Part shown: positions 1-12,189 of the stretch, piece by piece
Layout: each line of letters begins with the position of its first letter
Position numbering within the stretch: position 1 is the stretch's first letter
Source of the DNA: Hepsetus odoe
Lineage: Eukaryota; Chordata; Actinopteri; Characiformes; Hepsetidae
Direction: 5' to 3'
DNA length: 64,000 bases
NCBI GenBank assembly: GCA_017165825.1
Contig: CM029387.1
Location: forward strand, 3,984,178-4,048,177
Notes under the pieces: model-generated
The model's database searches: none
Told to the model about the DNA's origin: nothing
What the model saw: only the letters and a program-made list of their open reading frames with translations
Position numbers and translations under genes: made by a program

Positions 1-326
1 TTAATACTTTCATTACACACTTATAATTTAGTTGCCACAGTTATAAGTGAAACCATGAAATAGATAAAAATGTAATATTTTCATTTGTTAGGCACTTTTA
101 TACAAATAGTTTATTCCAGGAAGGCTTTCATTGAAAAGGAAGCGGTTCACCATTGTGAAGGCTTGTAAGATTTGAAGAATGTAATGTGCTTATTGATGTG
201 TTTGGGTGTTGTGGACTCAGGTGTGAGCAGAGGCTTTTACCTAAGTGTGAGCTGGGGTGAGTAACGCTGTGGGAATATCAGTCTACAGAAGTGATGCTGT
301 TTATAAAGGGAGCTCCATTAGTCTCT

Positions 327-360
<34 letters not shown>

Positions 361-1896
361 TACACAAAAGGTCGATTGATCCATCAGGACATTTTTTGTC
401 ATTTACTTCACAAAAAGAATAAACATTACATTACATTTGAAAACTCCATCATAATTCCATAATTAAATGCTGCCTTTATGCAAAAAAGGGAGAAATCCCT
501 CTGGAACAAATTCAATCTATATTTTAGTTGATAAGATGTTTAAACCTTTTTTAATGTCATAATATCATCTCAAATACTTGTGTTTTACTTTCAAATACTA
601 TTCGAATAAATAAATAAACAAAAATGTTATTTGTGTCCAATGTGGTTTCTGGTGCTGTATAACAAGCCTGAATTTTTTTCAGTGCTTTTATCATTTTTTT
701 ATAGACAACCGTAGGATGATGTTTGTGCAAGTGCAAAGTGACATTGATTTTATTAAGCAGCAAGTGTTTAAGGACTAGACCCCATGATTGGAAGAATGGG
801 TTTGAGTCCCAGGCCAGTAGTCTACCTTAAGGTACCTTTTTTGTGATTCAATTTTCAGAGAGAAAATCTATCCATGCTGAAAACATTGCTTCATTTTTAG
901 CTGTAATTTTATGAATGGATGCATCCCAGTTTAATAATGTTTAAGGTTTACATGTGTGAATGACACCAAGTCCTAACATTACCGTAAGAACTATTTCTAG
1001 AATAGGGATTTTATGTTGAATATAAGAACTGTGACCTGAATATAAGGCCCTCTTCTTTCCCTTGGGGCCATGATTTAAGGTTCACATATTTGTAGGACAA
1101 AGTTATTCTGTATTAAACTATGCACTGAGGAAATGAAGTTCAAGTGAATGAATTGGCTTTATTCCAGCCCAGTTTCACTCCCAGTCTCAAATAGCGGTGG
1201 GTGTGGTGAATCAGCTGACATCATGAAATAGGTGGTAGGTTGGTGGATTTGCACTGTATTGTGCTTCAGAAATGTAATTACATAACATTGTGTAAGAGCT
1301 TTGCTCTCATTCTCTGCATGCTATGGTTTAGCATGAATGCCTCCTTTGGATGGAAGCGAAGGTCAAGCAGAGGAGCTGGTGCTTTGGGACTCTCTGGTTT
1401 GATGATCTTTCAACATGTTCCCAAATCCCCCCACCCCTCATTCACTCACTCTCTACCTATCTATCTCTCTCTCCTGCTCTCTGGTGGGTGATCAGCTTAC
1501 ATATAGCTGGTGCCTGGGATGGTGTAGGCCACCTCCTGCCAGCTACAGATTCCTGGGATACTTCCCTAGAGTCAAAAAAAGCCCCAACCCTCTCTGCCCA
1601 GCCCCAGAGCACACCATGACCTCACAGCGGACACATCTCTGAGACCCAGGGCTCCCACCCTGGTCCTTTAGCAACTTTGTTTTGTTTGTGTGTGCTTGTG
1701 TTTTTTTAGAAGTGTATTTGATCTGTATCAACTCACTATGGGCCTGTAAATTCAAGCAGTGCTGCGGTTCACGGCGTTTGTTTTGCACATAGCCTGTCTT
1801 TTTATTTTAAAAAAATATTTGTCCTATGATGTCGTCGAGCTGAGAGAGACAGGGGGGGTTACAAGATGCCCCCCAATGTGAATTCACACACCGGAC
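1..1896. other. Region upstream of the CM1 start, no gene seen
   Basis: It is AT-rich apart from a CT/CC-rich stretch near 1420-1640. A (CA)n tract covers about 330-358. No convincing exon, CpG island or TATA box was found on either strand. It must hold the promoter or an intron of the CM1 transcript, but I cannot say which. Confidence 0.5.
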
Positions 1897-2037
1897 ATGT
1901 CTAATAGTTACCGTACTCTCTCACAGCACCTCAATGACCTGAAAAAGGAAAACTTCAGCCTCAAGCTCCGCATCTACTTCCTGGAGGAGAGGATTCAGCA
2001 GAAGTATGAGAACAACAGCGATGATGTCTACCGCACG
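1897..2037 (+). CDS. pde4dip: pde4dip exon C1: start codon and CM1 core (CM1 isoform)
   Basis: The exon opens with ATG and reads MSNSYRTLSQHLNDLKKENF, then LKLRIYFLEER. This is the centrosomin N-terminal motif 1 (Cnn_1N), which binds and activates gamma-tubulin ring complexes in CDK5RAP2 and centrosomin. Mammalian myomegalin starts almost identically (MSNGYRTLSQ), which fixes the start. The exon ends in phase 0 at a GTGAGC donor (47 codons). An in-exon TCACAG just before CACCTC could act as an acceptor, but that would lose the conserved MSN start. The transcription start and any upstream noncoding exon are not identified. Confidence 0.93.
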
Positions 2038-4576
2038 GTGAGCCAACCCAGTGGGATGTGAGAGATTGAGTTCCTTTAGGGTTACTTGTGGATTGTGGTG
2101 AATTAAGATTGTTCAGGCTTTGACACATTATATGACTTTGTTTAGGACTCATTGTATGGCTGTTCGTTTGTTTTGGTGTGATTTTGAACAAAAAATAAGC
2201 TTCTGCATGGTTGTGTGAAAATCGTGGCCACATTTGGAGCAGACTCACGATGTCTCGTGATTGTCAGGCAGCACAGATTCTACAAGTTTGGCCAAAGTGA
2301 ATTAAAAAAGCTAATTTAATAACTTGCTATAGGACACTACTAAGTATATCTGGCATTTTCCAAATTGTAAATTGAATTCTTGAAGGATTTGTTAGAGAGG
2401 TACAGCTTCCCAGAGTGTGCTGTTAAGCGAAGACCACAGGTCAGGTAAATGTGTTTCAAAATGTGCTGTAAGGCTTTTGTTACTAAGCAACAGATAGAAG
2501 AACCAGAAGCTGAACTAAATCTTGTATAGAAATGTAAGTAAAAAAAAAAACTGATTTAATCTTGGTGAAATTAGCATTAATAACTGCACAAATCACCCTG
2601 TTTTCCTGAGAGAAGCCATTGAGTAGCCACCCAAAGTCGAGGTCTGAGTTAATTTGTAAACATATGTGCTTTTACTGTAATTGATCATCTAAATGGTGCT
2701 CCCTTATATCTCCCAATTTGGGCTACAAACATCATGTCCCTTATAAACATTCCACCACCATGTCAAGAGACTGTCAGTGCTACAATAATTGCACTTGAGA
2801 AGCAGTGTCACCAGCTGGAACTTTACTGCTTTTCTTTCAGTGCCATAAATCAGAATGATGATACCTTGTCAGTCATCCAATCCATGATTCTCACACAATT
2901 ATGTTCTCTTTTGACAACTGTTAGGAGGGTGAATTTAAACTTTTACAGAATGAATGATGGCAGAAATCCCATGCAGTATTAGAAATTTAGGGGTGAGTTT
3001 AGATTTGATAACTGAGTGTCCAAGCTGTGCTAACGACCTGGATTTTATTGTAGATGATGGGCAGAACTGGTCAGGTTGGAACACTACAATACATTTCCCA
3101 CCAAGATAACAGAAGCTTAGATTAGATCATTAGAACCACTTTGTAACAATGTGACATTAGATAAACATACAAAATTTTTTACATGTAAAATTAATAACAC
3201 CCTAATTGTAAGGACTATAATTTCTCATGAAAAAAAAAATCATCATTGTGAAACGCAGCACAGCACAACACAATGCAATTCAACTTCTGCATTTCACCCA
3301 TACACACACGTGAAGCAGGGGACAGCTATTGAAAACGCCTGGGGAGCAGTGATGGGGACGGTACCTTGCTCAAGGATACCTCAGGGAATTGAACCCATTC
3401 GACCCTTCTGATCCGGGGCCAACTCCCTAACCTCTAGGCCACCGCTGCCCCTAGGTTATTATTTCTGTAAAGCCTGTCCCAACTCACAACAGTTTTCAGA
3501 TGTCACAGTAGAGGGCGCTCTTCTCTGTCTGAACATTCCTGGGCTTGTGAGGGCCCAGGTGTGCTTCATTGGGGGCCGGCTTTATAAGCCCCAGTGAGTC
3601 AGAGCAGAGTGTCAGTCACACAGGTTAGTTCTGTTGTAACATTGGTGCTTTAGTACTGTATCTTTTGTTATGTTCAGTATGGCTAATAAAGATAAGAATG
3701 AGACTCCCAGCTATGTGCTTATGTCCTACCCACAACAGCGTTACATCAGAGCATGGATCCACTGTGAGAATCCTTCTATCATTTAAAATTATAGTCCTTT
3801 CAACGAGAGTGCATATCCAATCAGTGCAAGCATAACGATCTTTTTCTGAGGGCCAATGCTGTACACCAGGAAAAACATAAAATAAACAGGAAGAAAGAAA
3901 GAATTCCTACAAATAAATAACAAATAACAAATAAAATACACCAAAACACACACCAGTACCTGAGAAGAGTGCTAATCAGCATAACAATGAATGATAGTGC
4001 TGGAATTAAGATGAATATATGAGGATTGATGATGATTGTTGATGCTGGTTGATGATTGATGATGTCCTTGAAAATATCTATTGCCATTACAATCTTGCTT
4101 TAATTTTTAATAAATGATGTCTGACAGTTCTTTGCTTGGTGCCATAGAGGAACTGTTTTTGGTTCAGCAAAGAACCTTTCGGAACTGTTTTTCTTAAAGT
4201 TATAGGTTTAGTTTGATATTCACAGTTTGTTCAGAGTTAAACTTCGGTGGATGTCTGGTGAGACTAAATGAATAATTGTTTAGATCCCTTTTAGTACACA
4301 TATGATTTATTATTTATAAAGTAAATGCAGCTTGTGAACAGGGCTGTCGGAAGGTTAAAGCAGAAAATCATGGACTGTTTTTTTGAGTGACAGGTAGTAC
4401 ATGTGCCCTTGTACAGAACAACACACTCAGAACTGGCACACAAAGTTCAGCAAGCAAACCTCCTGATAGAAATAACAAATATTCACATTATCATGGTAAA
4501 AATGAAAGGCTTGTGTCTATTTTCAAACCATTTCTTAACCTTTGATTTTAAGTTAAATTCTTAGTGATAAATTTAC

Positions 4577-4624
<48 letters not shown>

Positions 4625-5364
4625 ACAGTACTGTGCAAAAGGTACAGCAATGCAAAATGCTGTAAACAAAGAACGCTTTCAGAAATGGAAGTGTTAATCA
4701 TTTATTTTCATCAATCAACAAAATGCAGTGAATGAACAAAAGAGAATCTAAATCAAATCAATATTTGTTGTGAGCACCCTTTGCCTTCAAAACAGCATCA
4801 GTTCTTCTAGGTACACTTGCACACTGTTTTTGAATAACTTGGCTGGTCGGTTGTTCCAAACATGACTGTGTTTCAACCTCCGTGTGACATTGATGATCAT
4901 CAGTACCCGTTTGGTAAAACTGGTTGATCAGACACCGACTATAATCCTACAAAATCCCTGACTTTGTGCAAGTGTACCTAGAAGAACTGATGCTGGTTTG
5001 AAGGCAAAAGGTAGTAACACCAAATATTGATTTGATTTAGATTTTTCTTTTGTTCGCTCACTTTGCATTTTGTAAATTGATCAAAATAAACAATCATTTA
5101 TATATAGCACAGTATATATATATATCTCCATTTTCTGCCGCTTGTCCCAAATGGGGTCGCGGGGGAGTGCTGGTGTCCAACCCAGCGCACACAGGGCGAG
5201 GACGGGGGACGCACCCTGGACAGGTCGCCAGCCCATCGCAGGGAGGAGCGGGACGGGGATGGCACTTTGCTCAAGGGTACCTCAGGGCAACCTATTGGGA
5301 AGGGGTTCGAACCCCCGATCCTCTGATCAGGTGGCCAACGCCCTAACCACTAGGCCACCACTGC

Positions 5365-5413
<49 letters not shown>

Positions 5414-7203
5414 AATATAATATAAGAGAGACAGAGAGTGATATGATAAAAAAAAAGAGATGTTAACAGTACTCTGTTCTAATTTGTAAGGAATCAACTT
5501 CTTGGTGCAAAATATTAGTTTATGCTTGTCAAACTGTCTTTTATTTGGCATATTTAGGAGATTAAGTTAAATAAATACGAACAAATGTTTAACTGTGAAA
5601 GGTTGCAAAGTGCCTAATAGTGTCTAGATAAAGGGTTTTTCTACCACTCAGCATTCAGCATCACCAGTTTAATAATGACCATCCTGATCATCTGGAATCA
5701 TCTGCACATGTTTCTTCACTACTTCATGGCTTTGTTCTACCTGAATTACTCAGATGTATGTCACTGTGATGCTTAACCAACAAAAACAATCCTCAGAAAC
5801 TGCTCAGGTACAGGGACTGCCCTGAAAATGAGAGACAAAAACTTTGAATTTCAGGAAGCCTGGAGAACTGTTCCTCAATAGTGTATTAAAAATAAAAGAA
5901 AGGCATGGTCGTTGAATGCATAATATTAAAAAAATGAGGATTTGGTACTTAGTACTATATATACCAAAACATGACATAGAACAAAGTAACTAAACATTAA
6001 TGCCTGAAATGGAATCGAGAAAAAATATATTCTTCACAAATAGGCTGGAGTGGAAATGCAAACATCATCATTTGTAAAGTCTCCTGCCTCGGTTGTCTAT
6101 ATTTGCCTTTGTGTCGTCTCGCATTTGTTCTACTGCATTGTTTGCCACTTCAGTGTGTATAACTAGAGGTTTATTAACACCATTAGATTGGCTGTACAGT
6201 ATGTTGGCAGTCTGAATGTTTCTGTACTGAAGTAAATCTGGGGATTTGTGTTAAGTTATATTTAAAGGGTTTTTACAGGGCTGGGGTTTGTGTATGAGGT
6301 ACTTTCTGGGCATGCTCCTGTAGAATCTGTTTTTAAATTCCTCCCTCTGTAATGGCTGTGAGGTCAGGATCTATTTAAACCAACCAAACTCGTTAAACTT
6401 CCGTCCGCAACACTTCCCTGCCTGTCAGTCAGCAGCTTTAACGATTAAGTGGGCCTGTGCTTCGATTTTGAAGAGTTTTACTTAAACATTATTATGAAAT
6501 ACTTTATTTTGTATTGTGTGTGTGTGTGTGAGAGAGAGAGGGGGGAGGTCTGATAGGTCTTTCTGTCTCTGAATAATTTATTAGATGTTATATGATATAT
6601 ATTATATTTTTTCTAAATCCAGCCCTGTAAACAAGTTGTATTTACTTTATAAATAATAAAAACGTTCCAACCATTGAATAAGAAGTTTCTCATGACAGCC
6701 TTCACCTTTTTGACAAGACTTTCCACTTTTCCACAAAGACATTCAAGTATGTCTTTGGGCACCAGTGCAGGATGAGAAGGCCTTGGTTGCGATCAGCATT
6801 CCAGTTAATCCAAAAAGGTATTCAGGGGTTGGGGTCAGGGCCATTGGACTTCCTCCACAACAAACTCATCAAGTCAAGCGTTTATGGTCTTTACTTTCTG
6901 CACAGGGCTGCACTCATGCTGAAGCAGTTGTCCCAAAACAGTTGATGTACCGCATTTAAAGTAACTTCAGTGCCAACTTTTTTTACAGTCATGTTTTTCT
7001 GTGGATAAAACTTGGCTGTGTGTTTGATTTGATCACCTGTTAGAAGTGGTGTTCCTGAAAAAAAAATTAGGAGCGGTGTCAAAATTCTTTGGGCAGTGTA
7101 GTCTGTATGACTGTAAAATTGGCTCACAGTTATCTGAATATAATCCAAACTCCAAACTTTCAAATTTAGTATCTTCCACTCACATCAAGGTGACTCCAAT
7201 TAA

Positions 7204-7245
<42 letters not shown>

Positions 7246-8111
7246 ACTGCACTCTACATCAACTGATTACTAAGCTTGGTCAAATCCCAGCACATCTCCC
7301 ATTAACCCCAGTTTAATCTAAACACACATAAACATCATGGCCACTCTTCATCCCTATAAAAACACTTGCTCCCCTTTGTCCTTTCAGACTGCGCCTTCTT
7401 TCATCATAATGCCACTGATGCTTTTACTCATTATACTGCTGTTTGGCATTAAGGGGATTGTAGAAGTAATACGATATACGATATCTTGACATTATTGTTA
7501 ATTCCACTCATAATTTACACTCATTACCTTTTATTCTTACATAGCAGACCAGCTGTTTAAGGCTTTATCCCTGGACTAACATATACAATGTGGTTTACAG
7601 TAAGAGTCCTGACATTGGATCAGCTCTCTTTTGTCTTTCATCACTATGTGAAAGGTAAAAACTAATCCTAGGTCAGAAGCCTGGGCCTGAAATGCTTTTG
7701 AAATACATGCCATGGTTATCTCAGTCCCAGCAGAATTAGACTGTAAAGAAGACTGTACTGACAGCTTGCTGAAGGCCCGTTTAGAGTAATTCCTACTCGT
7801 GGTGATTTTATATGATGTGATTTGGACACCTGAGAATTTCCCCTGTATTTCTCAGTCTTTTCCTCAGGGAGCACCAGTGTAGTTCCTGTTCAAACCTGTT
7901 TGGTATTATAAATATACAACGTCAAAAGCAGACCAATAGTAATTAAAATTTATTTAAGTAAAAAAGTACGCAAACCTTTGCGTTTGTCATTTTTAAACAA
8001 AATGTGTGTGTTCGCGTGTTATGGAATACATTTGGCAATGCCTCCATACAGAGCCGTTTAAAATGAGCTCTGTTTCCATGGGCAGTAGGACATAAACAGC
8101 AGGTGCACGTG

Positions 8112-8145
<34 letters not shown>

Positions 8146-8986
8146 CCAGCTATAATTAGATGTGCTGAAGAGATACGTAGAAATACTGAACATCAGGTTT
8201 GATAATCACTGTACAGACGGTGTGACAAACGAGGTGCGGCAGTGTTATGGGTTTTCAGCAACGTTCAGACGTGTGCAGAGATTAGCTAAAGTCAGGAATT
8301 TTAGAATTTTGAGCCTGAAATTTTGGTACAAATTCACAAACTCCCCAAAAATTTCTGAGACCGACCCAACTTGACCTGAACCATATCATCAAGATTTGAA
8401 GTAGAAGCTCACCCAAATGTGAAAATTCTGTCTGAACCATCCAAGTACCACCTGATGATATTCGTAGCTGTGGCTCCTTGATAATTCAGTAATAATTGAC
8501 ACAAAATATTATTACCACACAAATGTGCACACACAGGGTTGTGTAGAAATGTGTAGAATAATTAACAAAGCTGTAGATTCTAAAATGAACAACATTAAAA
8601 TTATAATAATAATAATAAGTAATATGCTTTATTTTAAACTAGTGTAATGAATAATAAATCCAGAATTTCAGATTAGCAGAATGATAAAAGACTTTGTGAT
8701 TATCATCTGAACTCACATTTGTTTGCTCATCTTATAAGAAGCAGCCTCGATTACTCATTCAGCTTAAAAATCTGCCTGGGCTTTTTTTGAGAAATATAAT
8801 TTCAGATTTACATGCTCCTAATTTATGTGCACCTTTTTTTAAAATGCCAAAAGCCATTACTATAACTTTCAAAGACAAACCCATGATTCTAAAGCTCTGT
8901 CTTTATTTTGCCCAAAGTTTTTCTCCTCATTCGTGGTTTACTACTTAACTCTTAACCTGCGTGATTACAAAGGGTCAAAAAACTGC

Positions 8987-9021
<35 letters not shown>

Positions 9022-12000
9022 TTTGCGTGTTAAAGCAGGTATGCAGACAGCAGCTGTCCAGTTTTTAGTCAGTCCCAGCTCCAGATTCCTCTGTGCTAAA
9101 TATAATCTGTGTGACAGCAATGAAAGATAACCCAGCTTCACACAAATGCCACTCCACTTAATCAAGGGATTTAGGGGAACAGAGCAAACACACACACACA
9201 AAGATTTTTTCCAGATTTTGAACTGACGCCCTCAGTTAGTTTAACAGGTTTTGTATTTTGTATTTTGTACAAGCTGTGTATAAGCTTGTTCTTCTTGCTA
9301 TTTTAACTCTGTGTTTATAAAGTGTGTTGCATAAACCGCCGGGGATGCACTCAGGACGAAAACTGTAATGTAATAATAATAAAATCAACATGGGTCAGCA
9401 ACTGCTTGGTCATAGACCTTATTATTATTCAGCTGTAGCTGCACAGAAAGATTCTTTCTCTTTTGCTACTACATGAGCGGTGGTTTAAATACAAGATCTT
9501 TATGTTTTTCTTATTCTTTGTTAATTAGAAAATAAAGTATATTGCCTTTATCACATGCTTTGCAACTTTGCATTTTTCAGCCATTGAGAATCACACTCAG
9601 GATCAGTGAAAACTAACAGTTATCAACTGATACAAGTTGGTAAAGCTGAGGCAGCAAAGTGGAATGATGGTTATTTCAGTGATTTAAAATTAAATTCAGT
9701 AATTAAATTGTCAATTTTGGACATAACCCTTTTTACGCATCTTTCTTGGCTATAATATAATGAGAGACCAAAGAAAACTTGGTCCACACAGAGATACTTG
9801 GTCAGTCAAGAGATGATGTTGTTTACTTTACTTTTGTGGTTTTACAGTTTGTGACAGATATTTTAGCCATATGTATGACCACACAAGTAATTGTTTTGGA
9901 CCATTTCATCCATTCCCATTTTGTAAGGAGACTCTGATTTCAAGCCACAAGCCAAATTGATCTCCAACCAACACCATATCAAAAAGCCCACTGTTTAAAA
10001 TGGCAATGACTTTTTTGGACTGATGGATGGATTTCTGATTTGTGTTAATTTCAGAATATTGAGCTGAAAGTGGAGGTGGAGAGCTTGAAGCAGGAGTTAC
10101 AAGAGAAGCAGCAGCTCCTTGATAAGGCTCTGTAAGTGTTTCTCTCTATCCCCCCTCTGTCTGTCTCACTTTCTGTTTTTTTTTCACTCTATTTTTTTTA
10201 TTTTATCAAAGGAGATTAAAGTGCAATTTAAACAACATTGTAAAAGGTTAAATGAAGCACCCAGCATCTGTATGTCTGTCAAACAGCTGTGGTTGTCTGA
10301 AATGTGTCTACTAACAAGACCAGTTGGGTAATCATTTCTGATGAAACCCATCTAAGTGTCATACATCATATACCGCCTCGCCAAGAGGCAAATTCTTCCT
10401 TGCTCCATTCCTGCTGTTTGGTTGCCCTTGAAGTGTCTCTTTCATGTGTTAGACTAATTACACTGCCTTTTAGACAAGCAGGGAGATTTAGAGATGCAAA
10501 TTTGTTTGGATGGTATATATACTTCAGACAGATACTGTTTTTCTGCATCTGTTAGAACCTATAGCGAGATTAAGGAGCCATAGCTTATTAAGGCTATATA
10601 AACAGTCCTGATGTTCTTCTTAGTCTGAGAAGAACATGCACTCTCTCTCACACACGCACACACACAAATGCTAACACACACACACTTAGACTCTTATTTC
10701 AGACAACAGCTGGGATATGGAGCACACCCTCAAGCACCAACCACTCACCCCTATGGGACGATGTTGGGAGAAACTAAAGGGCACCGCTGATGCAGCATTG
10801 ATGGAACAGCACCTCATCAGCTCTGAGCGCAGGAGAGAAGACAGGCAACAAGTAGAGGAAGAGAGGCTAAATGCCAAACACAGAAGACAGGATAATTTGT
10901 CTGTTATCTGGGTCAAGAGATAAAATTCATTATTTCCCCTTGCTTCTGCATTTTTCTCGCATTGCATTTTTCAAGATGCCAAGAAAATAAGTACAATAAA
11001 AATGTCATAATAAGACAATGTCGAAACAAAACATGTTCAAAAGCAAGCAATATAAAGTATCCTCAAAAGCTAATTTTTCTGGTGGAAAAAACACCAGACA
11101 GGGCAGAGCCTAACATGATACATCATTTAGACCTGAGGTTTAAATTAAACTGGTTATGTGAGCTCATCCCAGTTTAAAACAAGCACACTCATACACACGG
11201 TCACAGACACAGCGGCGTGGGCCATTCTGGGAGTCCCGTCCCATCCTTGCAAAAAAGAGCCCATCTCATTTTGTGGATGCTAGTCATTGCTATTACGAGG
11301 CAAAGTGTTGATGAACGTTTGCCTTTGAGCACATGGAACCTTTAAATGCCATCTTCTGTTGCTACCTGTCTCGTGGTCTGCAGGTAGTAGCAGAGCTGAG
11401 AAATGAACTAAGCTTTTAGTGTTAAAACACAGCCTTCTGAGCTAATTGTGCTAGTTAAAAATCTAGACTTCTTACATAGTGGATCAGCCAAAACAAGATT
11501 CTGACTTCAGTTTTGCTGTTAAAATTGGGAAAACTGCATCATACCCATGACTCAAGCAAACCGCATCATATTTACAGTACTGTGCAAAAGTTTTAGGCAG
11601 GTGTGAAAAAATGCTGTAAACAAAGAATGCTTTCAAAAAGGGAAGTGTTCATCATTTATTAATTTCATCAATCAACAAAATGCAGTGAATGAACAAAAGA
11701 GAAATCTAAATCAAATCAAGTTTTGGTGTGACCACCCTATGCCTTCAAAACAGCATCAATTCCTCTAGGTACACTTGCACACTGTTTTTGAAGGAACTCG
11801 GCTGGTCGGTTGTTCCAAACATGACTGTGTTTCAACCTCCGTGTGACATTGATGATCATCAGTACCTGTTTGTTAAAACGGGTTGATCATACACCAACTA
11901 TAATCCTACAAAATCCCTGACTTTGTGCAAGTGTACCTAGAAGAACTGATGCTGGTTTGAAGGCAAAAGGTAGGAACACCAAATATTGATTTGATTTAGA

Positions 12001-12131
12001 TTTTCCTTTTGTTTGCTCACTTTGAATTTTGTAAATTGATCAAAATAAACAATCATTATTTATAGTTCTGAAAGCATTCTTTGTTTAGAGCATTTTTTCA
12101 CACGTGCCTAAAACTTTTGCACAGTACTGTG

Positions 12132-12189
<58 letters not shown>

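Larger units (their letters stand above)
2038..10054 (+). other. pde4dip: pde4dip intron 1 (CM1 transcript), repeat-rich
   Basis: It holds two minus-strand SINEs, a solo LTR, a Tc1-type foldback element, GT microsatellites at about 4579, 7206, 8114 and 8991, and a likely worn DNA-transposon remnant at about 6690-7160. No exon that fits phase 0 into C2 was found. Confidence 0.6.
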
